Shown: positions 25,827 through 38,847 of the stretch, one piece after another
Layout: each line of letters starts with the position of its first letter
How positions within the stretch are numbered: the first letter of the stretch is position 1
Origin: Azadirachta indica
Lineage: Eukaryota; Streptophyta; Magnoliopsida; Sapindales; Meliaceae
Direction: 5' to 3'
DNA length: 64,000 bases
Assembly: GCA_022749755.1 (NCBI GenBank)
Contig: CM040453.1
Span: 1,634,102-1,698,101, forward strand
Position numbers and translations under genes: made by a program
Notes under the pieces: generated by a model
What the model was told of the DNA's origin: nothing
The model's database searches: none
What the model saw: the letters and a program-made list of their open reading frames with translations, nothing else

Positions 25827-28800
25827 TCAATTACTTGGGGTGAATATCTGGCCAATTGCTTCTAGTGCAGAGACATTCCAATTCTCAGCATGCCTAATAA
25901 TCTGTTGAATCCACAGTAAAAAGGCACCTGTTAGTAAAAGCACTCACGAAATGCAATAATTTAGTTCAAACATATAAAACAGGAAGAAATGTTAATTCTT
26001 TCTTACTTTAAACTCGTCATTTAGCTCATGGACTGTGCTTCCATCAATACAAATGAGAGGCCTCCATGGAAGTTTTAGGTAGGTTCTGCAGATCAGAGAC
26101 ACTAGCAACTGATTAAGAAGTTGAAGAGGTTAGAACAGAAACATCAAGTTTTCCTTATTGAAAAAATGTTTTTTATGGATGGAAGACAAGTCAAAAGAAC
26201 ATTCTTAGCTTCCTCGCCCTTCCTCCACTCCTTCAGACCATCAAAGACACAATAAAGAACAGTGGCTTTGATGTGACCGACCTTGTTCGGAAGCAAGGCA
26301 TGCATCTGAAAAATCTTCTTAGCTTTCTTTTCTAATTAGTGACCTTGATTTGCATATTCCTTCATCACCAAGCGCATTAAAGGTTTCCAATTAATTTAAT
26401 CAATGCTGATTCTGCAAATTTTAGGTAGAGACTAATCCACATCATAACAGTGAAGCACTCTACTTGTGATTGATATTGGCTGAAAATATTGTCATACAAA
26501 TCAAGTAGCTCCACATGACTTTCGAGGCATTGAATTTTGCCATGCACGGGAAATAAAACAGTAGAAATCAGTAGACCAAGTACCTTAGTTTCCATGTTGC
26601 CAGGACAAAATTTGTTTTAGAGTCAGAACCCTGAATATAATCATAAAATTAGGCACCAAAATGACTATTGGGCTCAAAAATAAGCAGTAATGTAATCAAT
26701 AATGAATGCAAAACAACAGTCCGTACAGCAGGATCCACATTTCATGCATCTAGGAGTTCTGAAAATTTCCAAGAGAGACCCATATAACATCAGTTACAGA
26801 GGAACAGAAAAGCAATAAGATGCCTGCTGAACTCTTGCAGGAGTTCAGCATGCAATAAAACTCGATTGTTAAGATCTAGAAAGCCTTGAGTTCATAATCC
26901 CAGTGAACCCAAGGAGTCAAAAGTCTATAGTTCCAAGTCCCACCACAATATGTTCTCATGGAACAATACAAACACAAGAAAAAAGTCACAAGTTGTTTGT
27001 TCTCGACTTCCAGATGCCTATTTGGTAACCTTTCTATTCAGATGTGAAAAGAGCAAATGACATTGGCTGCAACACTGAAAGCTTGCTGACAAAGTTGTCC
27101 TTCACTAAATTGTACAGTTTTCATCTCTCAAATACTGCAAGTAATTTTATCAGGGACTCAATTCGGCCTATGAACCCAAAGAGGAGCTACACATACCCCT
27201 AAACTGATTCATAAAAAGGTCCAAGATTAACTAACTCAAAATCATGCTTCTAAGTCAGTACACTGAATTTCTCTACATCAAATATTTCAATGATATTACA
27301 CAAAGGATGGACCAATTAGCGTACATAGCTGTCCAATTTCAATGATGTTACAGAAAGGATGGGCCAATTAGCATGCGTCATAACTGTCCAATTTCAACGA
27401 TGTTACAAAAAGGATGGATCAGTAGCATACATAACTGTCCAATTTCAAAGGATCTTCTAGTCTTAAATTGTGATATACTAAACGATCCAAAAGAATGCCA
27501 CAGCTTGATCATTGATTTGGGTCGCTTGAAACCCTTCAACACGTCTCCTAGAAATGGAAACTACATATCCGTGACCACTACCCAGGATGTTTCAAAAATG
27601 AGTAGTCACACTAAATGCTTCAAATTAGTTTGCAGATGTTCGTGATTACTTCACAAAGTGAAGCTATCTCAATCTGAAATGCCAGCCCCTTAATAAAAAA
27701 TTTATGATTGTGAATTCTTAATTATCTAGTCATTTTCTACAAAATGAGCAAAAAACGGCAGCTGATAACACAGGCCTATAATGGACCTTCATGCATTGGA
27801 TAAAAGCTAAGTTCCTGTGGCATAACTCTTCCATTCTCTCAAGAAGACCTTATATTGATATTTCTGTCATGTTTAAAAGTTACAGACAATTTGCTTAAAA
27901 TTGCCCACTCACTAGTTTGATTAATTTCTTGTTTTTGCCTTTCAATAGGTAACAAATAATTTCTAAGCAATATAGGCTTAGTAACCAGGACAAAACCAAC
28001 TCTGTCCAGTCAATGCTAACATTCTGTACTCATTCCTTTGCCATGTTTTGTATAGAACATTAAACCAATCATGGTTAAACCATTATAAAAAATGCCAAGC
28101 ATAGGGTGAAATCACCCGTTTTCAATTCTGTTGTTTGAGAAACAAGCATTTCACAATGGTTATGTGGATATCCAACTAAAATTTTTCAACTGAAAGCTAA
28201 TGTAATTCAAAAAAAACAACTACCTTCTCAATCTTTTGTAATCGAATTGATGGGTATTCAAAGAAAGGAACAAGCAGTCTTAAGTTGCGAGAATACAACT
28301 CTGTGCCTGAATAGCCAGAAGACCATATAAATTAGTCAACTTTTATCGCATTTATTTGAAGAGATTGGGGTTGACCACCATGATTCTCCTTACCTCGAAA
28401 GCGGATAGTTGGATCTTCAAATATACAATCTTTGACATAAATCTCAGAAGTGAACATCCCTTTCCATAGAAATAAAGAAAACAGGATACCGATTAATATA
28501 AGAAAATTACATTAATTCAAACCATCTAAAAAATTAACTAACTTTAGCAAAAGCAACAGTGTATTGATACCTGTAACAAAATAGGCATTCTCATAATCAG
28601 CCTTGAGTATGGTTACTATATCATCAATATCCGAAACTGAAATCTCCTCTCTTTGTTCATAACTCACCCTATCCGATCTGCAAAACTTGGTAGAAACAAT
28701 AAACTAAAATTTTGATGATAATGCTTATTAAATAATTAAATATTATCGGACAATTAAGTACAACAGAGCTCGCACTGAGCACTTTCCCTGGCTACCAAGT

Positions 28801-29126
28801 TCTTCCAGCAAAATTTTTAATAATCTTTGGTAAAGAGAGGATATGTTACGGTCTAATATTCAATATTTTAATTAATTTCTAGCGACGTTTCCGGCATTTT
28901 CTGGGCAACCAAACAGAAGGGTACATTATACATACCTGTCTTCAACGGAGGAGGATAATAGCCTCAGAAGTTCAGTAACTCCACTGACTGCAAATTTCAG
29001 AAACTGGGGAGTTCTAGTTTTATCCGGTGTGCCTGAGAAGCATTTCACTTCATGCATGCTCCGTAACATCGGACGGTGATTAAGGCTTTGATAATTGAGT
29101 TGAAGATAGCAACGGATTCCCGCCAT
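25827..29126 (-). CDS. DUF2358 (NTF2/SnoaL-like) protein, 215 aa
   Basis: This spliced gene has exons 29126..28936, 28677..28571, 28459..28394, 28306..28224, 26630..26584, 26085..26007 and 25901..25827. All junctions are GT..AG and in phase, for 215 residues. After an N-terminal stretch that may be an organelle presequence (MAGIRCYLQLNYQSLNHRP), the core contains ISVSDIDDIVTILKADYENA, SEIYVKDCIFEDPTIRFRG and LLVPFFEYPSIRLQKIEK. It continues with NFVLATWKLRTYLKLPWRPL, CIDGSTVHELND and ends HAENWNVSALEAIGQIF. These are hallmarks of DUF2358, an NTF2-like fold family, matching Arabidopsis At3g04890 in sequence type and position. The substrate and role are unknown. Exon 5 is only 47 bases. Intron 4 is about 1.6 kb and carries a three-copy tandem repeat. 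The start is the only in-frame ATG that opens exon 1. Confidence 0.88.
27284..27441. repeat. Three tandem copies of a ~52-bp unit in DUF2358 intron 4
   Basis: Units are 27284-27335, 27336-27390 and 27391-27441. Each starts ATTTCAAYGATRTTACA, includes AAGGATGG and ends ACTGTCCA or AGCTGTCCA. Copies differ by a few substitutions and small indels. A fourth, truncated start follows at 27442. Confidence 0.9.
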
Positions 29127-30432
29127 TTTACCTTATCTTCTGCCGTCGCTTCTTCGATTTTGTATGGCTTGAGCATGTTTCTTGGGAAATATTTTAAAAA
29201 ATATATTTTTAACAATTAAAAATTAATTTTGAATTAACTTCTATCTTTTAATTAAAAACAAGAAAACGAAAAAAAATCGTTTATTTTAATCTTATTCTAA
29301 CACCATTCAAAAATAGTTTTTTAATTATTTTAAATTTATTTTTAAAAAATTTATAAATTTTAAATTTATAGTATCTCTTTTTAAACTTAAATATCTATCA
29401 TCTATATACTCATTTTCTTATTTAATTAAAATAATTTATATTATTTAAAATATTTTAGACATAAATTCATACTTAATTGTTATACATGTATCAATTATTT
29501 ATATAATTTAAATTATAATTTTTATTGAAATAGAATAGACTAAAAAATTTTAGGTAAGAGTTTATGATTGAATGGAGATTTTTAAAAAAATATAATTATA
29601 TGTATAAATTAGAGCTAATAATAATATTATTTGATTTAGTGGACACTCTTAAAAGTTGTTATTGTATGTATAAATTAAGATTTTACTTAATTACCGAAAT
29701 TTGATCTAAAATCACTAAAAGTATAATTATATGTTTTAATTAGTATGTAATTTAAAATTTTATTTGATTTAGTGAAGAATTTTAAAAATTATTATTATAC
29801 TTACAAATTAAAGTTCTACTTTGTTATTAGAATTTGACTTAAAATTATTCAAATTTATATAAAATATTTAAAATAACTTTAAGTTTAATTAAATAATATT
29901 TATGTTATATTATATTTAAGTGAAATAAATTTCGAATATTTTTTAATTATTTACTATTTTTTAAATTTTATCTTTAAGAAAATAATTGAATTATATTATT
30001 TATCTTTATATATATATATTAAATATCAATTTAAAATAGTTATTGATAAAGTTTTGTTTTAATAAAAAAATTATTGAAAATAATTTTAACTAAACAAATA
30101 TCCTTATTTGTATTATTTTCAGAAATTATATTAAATATATTTAATAATTTTTAAACTAAAAAATAATTTTTAATTATCATATTAAACATATTTCTAAATA
30201 TTAAAAAAATTAAAAGTATAAATTGGGCCTTATTTTTTCGAAAATAATTCGTATGAACAGAAACACAACTCCTATCTGTGTCACAGTGTCTGTATGCGGA
30301 AGAGAATGAAGCCAAATTAATTGACTCCTTTATCTCGAAAAAAAAAAGATCATTTTATCCTACGAAGTCCGATCTCTCTTAGATTACTGTGTACTGGAAT
30401 CTCTCACTTCAACTCCAACTCTGTACTGAACG
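29127..30432. other. Divergent promoter region between DUF2358 and DRT102
   Basis: The two genes diverge from this 1.3-kb region. Most of it (about 29190-30210) is very AT-rich and may be an old transposon insertion. Its ends (near 29172 CATGTTTCTTGGG, and the complement near 30190) show only slight inverted similarity. A degenerate ~65-bp tandem repeat is inside. A site II word (TGGGCC at about 30224) lies some 210 bases before the DRT102 start. Confidence 0.45.
29565..29870. repeat. Degenerate tandem repeat, period about 65 bp
   Basis: Related segments begin near 29567, 29632, 29703, 29765 and 29829. Each starts GATT-, GATC- or GACT-like, followed by AAAA-rich sequence, TATAATTATATGTATAAATTA-like blocks or variants of them. 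The clearest pair is TTTGATTTAGTG at 29630 and 29763, a two-unit spacing of 133 bases. Divergence is high. Confidence 0.5.
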
Positions 30433-31338
30433 ATGGCCGAAAACGCAGCCGCCGCCTCCCGCCCGCTCAAGATCATAGCCGGTGCCGATTCTTTCGGTGC
30501 AGAGTTAAAAGACGCTCTGATTTCTCACCTCCGATCGCTCAACATAGAAGTGGAAGACCTCGGCACTTCGTCCTACTACTCGGTCGGCGCGGAGGTCGGT
30601 CGTCGTGTCTCCTTCTCTTCTGATTCTGAGACCCGTGGCCTCCTAGCCTGTGGCACAGGGGTCGGCGTCGGCATATGCGCCAACAAATACCCAGGCGTTT
30701 TCGCAGCCACCTGTCTCACTCCGGGCGAGGCGCTCAACGCTCGGTCCATCAACAACTGTAACGTGCTTGCAGTGTCAGGTATGTCTACCTCTAAAGAATC
30801 CGCTGTTGAAATTCTTAACACTTGGCTTAATACCCCATTTAAGGCGCCTTGTCCTGCTTCAAACTTCAAGCCTTGGGACGAGAACATATCGTGTTTTTTG
30901 GACAGTTCGTTAACTGAACTGCCAAAGATAGGAAAAGATGAAGTGAAGGATGGTTCTTGTAGTATATGTTGCTTGATTAAGAACAGGGAGTTGGATCCGA
31001 TAGACATGATTCCGGGTGGTTCAATGAAGATTGTGAGGGAGAGTCCGACATCTGCCATAGTGAGATTTAAGGCGGGGAGTGTTGAGCCAGCGCATCACCA
31101 TACATTTGGGCATGATTTGGTGGTGATGAAAGGGAGAAAAACTGTGTGGAATTTGAGTAAAGGGGAGCGATTTGATTTGAGTGTTGGGGATTATTTGTTT
31201 ACTCCTGCTGGGGATGTGCATAGAGTTCAGTATCATGAAGAAACTGAGTTTTTCATCAAATGGGATGGTCACTGGGATATGTTCTTCGACGAGGATCTTG
31301 AGACTGCTAAGAATGCTGTCAATAAGGAAACTGCTTGA
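30433..31338 (+). CDS. DRT102: DRT102-like protein: RpiB/LacA/LacB fold fused to cupin
   Basis: An intronless gene for a 301-residue two-domain protein like Arabidopsis DRT102 (At3g04880), named for partial rescue of UV sensitivity in E. coli. Residues about 12-140 are a sugar-phosphate isomerase RpiB/LacA/LacB domain. This includes LKIIAGADSFGAELKD, the loop LLACGTGVGVGICANKYPGV and LNARSINNCNVLAVSG. Residues about 185-290 form a cupin with the metal-site motif PAHHHTFGHD (H221-H223), a following GDYLFTPAGDVHRV (H263) and the tail WDGHWDMFFDEDL. The true reaction of the plant fusion is not established. A role in sugar-phosphate metabolism and stress is inferred. GC content is clearly higher than in the flanks. 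A frame starting at 30321 is a shadow. Confidence 0.92.
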   Translation: MAENAAAASRPLKIIAGADSFGAELKDALISHLRSLNIEVEDLGTSSYYSVGAEVGRRVSFSSDSETRGLLACGTGVGVGICANKYPGVFAATCLTPGEALNARSINNCNVLAVSGMSTSKESAVEILNTWLNTPFKAPCPASNFKPWDENISCFLDSSLTELPKIGKDEVKDGSCSICCLIKNRELDPIDMIPGGSMKIVRESPTSAIVRFKAGSVEPAHHHTFGHDLVVMKGRKTVWNLSKGERFDLSVGDYLFTPAGDVHRVQYHEETEFFIKWDGHWDMFFDEDLETAKNAVNKETA

Positions 31339-32580
31339 CCGGCGTTTGTAGAAGAATCGGGTTGTGTTAGACGGAAGAATCGGCTTTTGAATAATGTTTG
31401 CATTGGGTGTGTGGTATTGTGTATTGTAAACAGGGTGGTGTTTTGAATAATGGTATGAACTATGAAATGTGTTTGATATTATTGACTCTTACTTACTTGT
31501 ATAGTTTTTGCTTTTGTTATGTGATTTTTGATTGTGTTGTGGTTGTTCTTAATGCCATTACTACTGAGCTGAAAACATCAAATTGAAAATCAAATTCTCT
31601 GTTTTTTTCTTGTCTGTCTATTTGTCTCAATAAGATGTCATGTTTAGTTTAGCTGCTTGTTTTAAGATGATTTGATGTTGTTGATTATGTTTATAACTGT
31701 TGCTGTATTTTGGTGGTAGAACCACTACTGATCGGTTGCATAGTTTTGGCTAGATTTATATACAAGTTTTGAGTTTGATAATGCCCATTTTTACTCTCAA
31801 TTTGATCATCACAATCTCCTCATTTGCCAAGTGAAATCCTGCCCTGCCATAAGTTTACCTCTTCCTCCATTACAGAGATGGCAGGAAAAGAGAAAAGAGA
31901 AATGACAGCAAGTTTTTGCTGTAATTTCAAAAAGCCATATTATTCAACACTGTAATTTCTTGAAATATATATATATTTTTATCCTAATAAGTGATTTGCA
32001 TATGATTTAAATCGTTGCTTCACTGCATAAATTTAGTGTTATTTCCTTTTGATTTATACTTTCACTAACTACTAATTCCATATCACTGAATGTTGCTTTT
32101 ATCCTTCGTGGACCTCAAATGCCTGGCTTTAATGTTTTTTCTACAGGTTTTTTAACTTTCTTCAATTAGCTGGTAAATATCCTTTAATGGCTACTACCTA
32201 AACGAAAAAGGCAGGCTGGTTCATGGCTTTCATGGCTTCTTTTATGCATCCACCCGTATCAGATTCCTATCCTACTGGGTTTTTGAAGTTTTGCCTATTT
32301 TAAATCGGGATTTTAGCTCAAGATAAATATTGCAATATATTGTATTTTGCAGAATAATATCCCTAAAGAGCAGGGATGTATATGATTAATGAAGACAACG
32401 TTATGGATTGCTGAATTCATACATCTGAAACAAAATTTTTCCCATGTTCATATAAATTCTATTCAGTTCATATATATCTCATTCAAATTACATAGCTTTT
32501 GAATAAACCTTTGACCACCTAGCCTCAGCCATTAGAGGTGAGGTGGTTTTCATGATTCTCAGTGAATGAATTTTGGTGTT
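31339..32580. other. Intergenic, convergent DRT102 and ZDS 3' ends
   Basis: This holds the 3' untranslated regions of two convergent genes. No gene, tRNA or strong repeat is seen beyond a short (AT)n at about 31967-31976. Confidence 0.5.
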
Positions 32581-35500
32581 TCAGACAAGACTTAGTTCAT
32601 CAGTAGTAGTTGAAGTCTGCGTTTCTTCTTGAGATTCAAAAGCGGCAAGCTTCTTCCTTAGTGTCACTAATTCTTCCCCAGCATTGCATATGTAGGCCGA
32701 TGCTTGTCTGCCGGATAAGGTTGCTCCTTCCATACTGTCTATATAATCCTGTATAGGTAAAAGCTATTTAGGATGCAAATTGGTTCCTTTTTTATTAGTC
32801 GTATTAAAATCCGTGGAAAATGCTTGGAATGAATTAATATTTATAGTTACCTGTTTTGTATATGAGCCAGCGAGGAAGAAGTTCTTCACAGGCGTCTTTT
32901 GATCAGGTCTGAAGGGGTCTTTACCAGGTCCTTCACGATATAAAGATTGCCCGATTTTGACAACTGATGACCAAATAACTTCTAAACCTTGGGCTGATGG
33001 GAACAAAGCTAAAACCTGGTAAGAATAGGAACCATGAATATATGAACCAAAATGGAATCGAATCAAGAGAGTCGCATGACTTTTGTAAGGCTTAAGTCAT
33101 TAAACAATGTGTATATAAGACAAGAATTCCAAAAAGGAATAATCTGATAGCTACTGTAAAAAATGTTGATACACTGGGAACGCCTCCAACCTGTTTTGCT
33201 ACTCTCTCTATGATTTGATCATTTGTCAAGGGCATGTAAGGATCACCTGGCGTCAGAACACATCTGAAAGATGATATAGTTGGTAAGTATGATAGAATAC
33301 AAAAACAGGCATGATGCAAAAAGAAAAACTTGGCAAATGGATGCCAGACTGGATTCCAGGCACTTGATAATGAAACTAATTATGACAAATGTAAGAAATT
33401 TTCCTTACTGGAGCAGTGAACCTTGCCCCTCCCTATAGTAGTCTTCTGGAGAAGTGAGTGCCAGGTCTGCAAAGCAAGAGAAATCTGCATCTGGAGTATA
33501 CAAAAGATTATCTAACCCCAAAGCTCGCCTCAATTGCCTGCCAGTTACAGAACACGATCCGTGAAAAATTGGACAATTTGTTGATTTATTAATATCAAGA
33601 AGTGAAGTGAAAAAGCAGATTTTCTTAGGTTCTTAAAAGATAATCTAGTGTTTGAATGAATGCAAACTCACTAAAGATTAGAGTATAACCTTGACCGTTC
33701 CAGGTCCTGTAACTCAGTAACCCAACCATTGTATCTAAGTTGCACTGTGACAACAGGTACTCCAACTAGCTCATAAATATTGTCAAAAAATTTCATTTCC
33801 CTCCATGATGAAGGCAGTAATCTCTTAATTCCAGGGACATCACAAGCTGCCATGAAATGGAAAGTTGAATACAAAAATTATTAACCAAAATTATATGGGT
33901 GAGAGAAAACAGATATCAAACTGAATGGGGAAGATTTGACCACGAACCTGCAACATATGCATCAGCTTTCACAACTTTCTTATTAGTGGCCTGAAATAGA
34001 ATGAAAACTTTTAAGACACTAAGTCTTAAAGAATAAATTTATTTCAGAAGACATCACTTGTAACAGTTAATATAAGCAACTAATTACAAAGTCCAGTCAA
34101 TACATTAGCTCAATTCAAGGAAACATCAACAGACGCCTAAATCGTAACTTAGCTTTTGCCTGTCTACTTAAAGGCACTGAGAAGCAATTTACCCTAGACA
34201 TGGCAAGTCCTGTGACATATGTTTCTCCATCCACAGATTTATCAAATAGTACCTCTCTGCATCCCCAGCGAAGGTGAAACCTGTTCTAGCAAAAAGAGAT
34301 CCCAGAGAAGGGAAATTAAATCTATCAGAGGAGAAAACAAACAAGAATAGACCAGTATAATGGTATCAGCATATAATTGCAAATGTACCTGCCCCCTCTA
34401 TCTGCGATATAATCTCTGATTGGCCCACTCAAGTAAACATCTGGAGAACCCTTGAGCATGCGCAACAGTGAAGCCTCAGTCTTAGTGGCAAATAATGAGA
34501 ATATAGTGAGCATACAACGAGCACTGATGTTATCACAGTCAATAAACCCAAGGGCATAAGCAACAGGATCCCACATTCTCTGAATACTTGCCCGTGTGCC
34601 ACCTTTGGACAAGAACCAATTAGAGAAGCTTATCTGTAAGAGGAAATGAAATTTTAGGCAAAAGAATTATTTGTAGGAACAGGGATTGAAAGCCAAAAGA
34701 ACAAAAAAAAATGATGCCATTCTTACACTATCCAAATTTCGTATATCCACCATAGCACCATCTGGATCAACAAGTGCTTTTACAACAGGGCTTAGTGCAA
34801 GCGCAAGAGCATTTCTTGCTTTATCATAAGTCTGCAATTGAGCAATATACAAGAACAAATACATCAAAAGAGAATCCCAGAGGAGCCAAAAGCTTCAACA
34901 TGCAAAAAGTAATAACACTTCATCATACTGCCAGGTTATTCAGAGTGCAAGAGATAATGTGTACAAAATGAAAATGGAACCTATACTTGTATGCACTACC
35001 TGAAGCTGATTTGTTGCCAAAAATGCACGAATTCCATGTAATGGAGCTCCAATTGGAAACCGAAAATCAAGTTCTGTAGTTGAAATTCAAAGTCATCAAC
35101 CAAATTAGAGTTGTTAATAGAAGAAGGTGATATCTGACCACCAAGCACAACTATTTATGATTTCATATGATCAAGAAAAAAACCCGTACCACCAATTTCA
35201 CCGCCTTTATTTACAAATGTGTGAGTATGATCCTTCACAAGCAAATTTTTATCTGCCCCAACCTGTAGTGATCCAAGAAAAACTATCAGAGATCATAAAC
35301 ATAGAAACCCAATGTTTCAGAGGAACATGTTATTAGATTTCAACTTAAATTAACATCCCACATATCCATTCTAAGAAAAGCCATGATTGTGACCATCAAC
35401 TTCTTCAAACAATATTTTCAGATTATCTTACAACTATAATAAACTGTGGTCATAGGTATCATCACCATAGATTGCATGGCCAAGAGGAATGAGAGTTCTT

Positions 35501-36889
35501 GTTTTCAGGAATCTCAAATCATAATTCTTGTGCATGGCTCAACTTGTTTTTTTCAGCAAGGAATACTGGTTTGTAAAGATCAAAGACCTAATCATTCAAA
35601 TGCACTATATCCAAAACTAAGTAAGGTCTACCTTTTTCATCAAACGGAACAGATTATTGTAGCATCCAAAGAAAACATGCAAGCCCATTTCAATATGGTT
35701 TCCACGTCTGTCAACAAATGAACCCACTTTGCCACCAATGAAAGACCTTGACTCATATATATCCACCTGGAAAAAGAAAGCAAAAATTTCAAATTTAACA
35801 ACTTTCATTACAAGAAAATTGGCAAAACACGCTAATTTCAAGTGAAACAAACTTTGTGAACTGCCTACTCTAAAGAAAATGGTAATGGCTTAAAATTCTT
35901 TCTGAACTCCTGAAAAATGTTTCTGCAATTCACTAAAAGACAAATGAAGCTTAAGCCCCCTCTTTACTTAAAGTGTGAGTTAAGCCAGAAGTATCGAATG
36001 ATTAACTGAGATATTTTAGAAAACTGATACTTAAGAAGCAAATGAAAACATCCAGAAGATTCAAAAGTTAAGATGAGCTGAACCTCATGGCCTTGATCCA
36101 ATAATTCCACTGCTGTTGACATGCCTGCTAGCCCAGCTCCGATAATAGCCACTTTCAGCTTTGGTCCTCTGTAATGTTCAGGTTCTGGTGGAAACAAACC
36201 CTTGGGAGCTGCCAATTTACAACATCCAATTATGCACAGCCATGTCCAGTATATATTATGTTTTAAACTACTAAATTTCTAACATGATCTTTAAATATAA
36301 ATGTCCCTGAAGAGTAAACACAAAGCAGAATCGCGAATACGTTTACCAAATGAATTGATCAAAATTTTATTACTTTCACCATTCCCATAGCTTGTAAGAA
36401 TACCAAATACTTGATCTCACCTTCAGTTCTTTTGGCTAAATTTCCACCAGAGGGAGGCAAGCCACTCAAGAACACACTCCATAGCCAGATTTCTAATTTT
36501 ACCTTCAACTATAACTTAAATCAATGAACAACTCTCTCTCAAATTCAATTCAAAATTTACAAGTACACAGAATTCTCCATTAATTGCCTCAAAAGTTCAA
36601 AATTAACAAACTATACAACCCCAAAAGAACTCTCAGCAATAAACACATAAAAAATCACACCAAGCAACATAAAATGAAATCCCCAGAAACAGAAAAGCCA
36701 AAAGATGGAAAATTGATAAACAAAACACAACTAAGTAAAACAAGAGAACCCAAAATTACCATTGACACTCATATCAGAAACATTTGTGTCCAAAGAAGCC
36801 CGTACACAGAATCTGGGACCCTTCACCTGAGCCCCAGACCATCTAACACCAGCAACTGAAGTAGCAGGAAATAGAACTGAAGAACCCAT
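32581..36889 (-). CDS. ZDS: Zeta-carotene desaturase, chloroplast
   Basis: This enzyme converts zeta-carotene via neurosporene to lycopene in the plastid carotenoid pathway. It acts after phytoene desaturase and Z-ISO and passes electrons to plastoquinone. Fourteen exons are in phase: 36889..36760, 36208..36084, 35766..35632, 35262..35190, 35073..35000, 34831..34727, 34633..34389, 34280..34193, 33990..33948, 33846..33690, 33537..33409, 33263..33191, 33015..32851 and 32748..32581. They give 569 residues, the family's usual length. A transit-peptide-like N-terminus ([11 protein letters not shown]) precedes the FAD-binding Rossmann motif [19 protein letters not shown] at about 62-80. [40 protein letters not shown] and the C-terminal FLAGSYTKQ with [13 protein letters not shown] are family landmarks. 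No lesion is seen. The ATG at 36889 is the first in frame after a probable leader intron. Confidence 0.96.
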
Positions 36890-36926
36890 AACCACAACCA
36901 ATCAAGTAATTCCAACACAGAAAATC

Positions 36927-37103
36927 CTGCGGTGAAATCAAGAAATGAAATTCAATACAGCCCAGCTCAGCTCTCTTTCTCCTCAGTTTCTCTGTATTAA
37001 CAAACACCTACCAACGTATAACATACTAAAATTCAGAAAAACAATAAAAAAAGAAATAAAAAGTCAAGAAGGCAAGAGGGTATCTGGAGTGTAAGAGTCT
37101 TAC
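36927..37103 (-). other. Probable intron in the ZDS 5' leader
   Basis: On the minus strand, CTT followed by a GTAAGA donor at 37103 and a TTCACCGCAG acceptor ending at 36927 would remove 177 bases, leaving 37 leader bases before the ATG. The sites fit consensus, but only transcript data can confirm the intron. Confidence 0.45.
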
Positions 37104-37104
37104 A

Positions 37105-38847
37105 AGATGCTAAGGAAGAGAGTTTTGTCAGGGAACTGTATTTGAACATGGCGAAGTGCTTCGGCATTTTCCAATTACAAAATCGAAACTGTTTGTTGTA
37201 CACAATATGTTGGTGACATTGCCACTAACGATAATGGACCAAAAGCAACTAGATTTCGAATACTGAAAATTAATTAATACTCAATATTCTATTATTATCA
37301 AGTAATTTGAGCATTTAATTCTTTTAAATACATTATACTATAAATCGTAATTCGGCCATGACTTTTTTATATTTTCACAAATAGAGTAAGTTTTCTATTT
37401 GTATCAAATAGTTTCCTTATTTATCATGGCTATTCAGTGTCTAATTGAAACAAGCGAAGAATATTTTAGCGATTGCAGTACGAGTGATTCCGTGACTGGG
37501 ACCTATTTGATATGAATAAATAAAAATATGGCCTATTAGTGTAAAATATAAAATATAGGGTCCTATATGTAATATAGCGCTTAATACCCTTATCTTCGGT
37601 TAAGGTGAAGGAAGGGCCACGATGGCGGGTGCTCGTATAATAATAATTTCTGGGCCGACCGTTTTGGTGTTCGCCAAGAGTTTAGGCTTAAGGTTTTTGA
37701 ATATTTGTGCTATTTCAATTTTCACAGCAAAGCAACAATGTGATGACAATATTTTGAGTATGTGAAAGTTAGAAGGATATATTAATAAAATTTTTAAAAT
37801 TAAAATATGGATCGATTTTATTATTTTATAAATTTGATATATTATTTATAAATAAATTCTAGAAAATCATTTGATCATAAATAAATTATTTATGTATGCG
37901 TGTGCGTATATGTATGTATGTATGTATGTATACGTAGTGTACGTCAAAAGTAGGGGTTAATTTAGCAACATCCCAGTGATGTAGACCATGAGAAGCCCAA
38001 ATAATGAACAACTGAAATTGGGCTAATGAGGAACCTTCAAGCTCAATATTGGAACTGACAATTAATGCTTTACCTCCACCTTACCCTCGATTTTCCATAT
38101 GAATTTGTTTTTCCTTTTCCTTTTATAATTTAAAATAAAAACAAGATTGGCTGATAAAACTTTCATGAACATATTTTTGATATAAAAATTGCCCTTTAAT
38201 TTTATATTTTTATTGATAATGAACATATTTTACAAATCACCCATGATCATAATTCTATGAATTAAATTTGAGATATAAATTTAACCTGTATTTTTTGCCT
38301 TTAAATTAATATATTAAAAGCGTCAAGTTTCTAGATTGCCAAACCAATGTTGATTTCTCATGCCTGATTGCTTAAACTAGAATTGAAATCTGACTGACAT
38401 CATTATCAATGAAGCCTAGATTGTCAGAAAGAATTGTTTCAAAGACACAATAAGAACATTTGTAAGCTCCCCCATCAATTTCATATCAAATTCTATCAAC
38501 CTCAGAATGTCTCATCAGTCATCACAGTATTCAAATATATAATATAATAAAACTGCAATCCCAACTGCCAAAAGAAATAGACAAACCAACTTAATTAATT
38601 ACTTCCAACACATTTTGGCCAATCAAGTTACACCTTCTAGAACAGGTTTAAATGTTACATGAATATCAACTAAAGGCTTCCCTAATTCTGAGTAGATAAT
38701 CTTTATGCTTAAGATTGTAGCTGGAAATCATAGGACACGAAAGAACAAGAGAGGAACTGATTAGATAAAATATTACATAACAGGCAAATTTGTCATCTCC
38801 CGATGAGTTTGAATTTCCTGCTTTTATTCTTGAAGCAGTCTTGAAAG
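37105..38847. other. ZDS upstream region and intergenic DNA
   Basis: This contains the ZDS promoter and the 3' flank of the small gene at 38848. A (TATG)n run is at 37911-37930 and a TGGGCC word is near 37651. I see no gene. Confidence 0.5.
37911..37930. repeat. (TATG)n microsatellite
   Basis: About five TATG units upstream of ZDS, next to related GTGCGTATA sequence. Confidence 0.85.

Noticed and set aside
30576..31272. 160-codon and 83-codon minus-strand frames
   Set aside because: They are antisense to DRT102, which has clear domains in its own frame.
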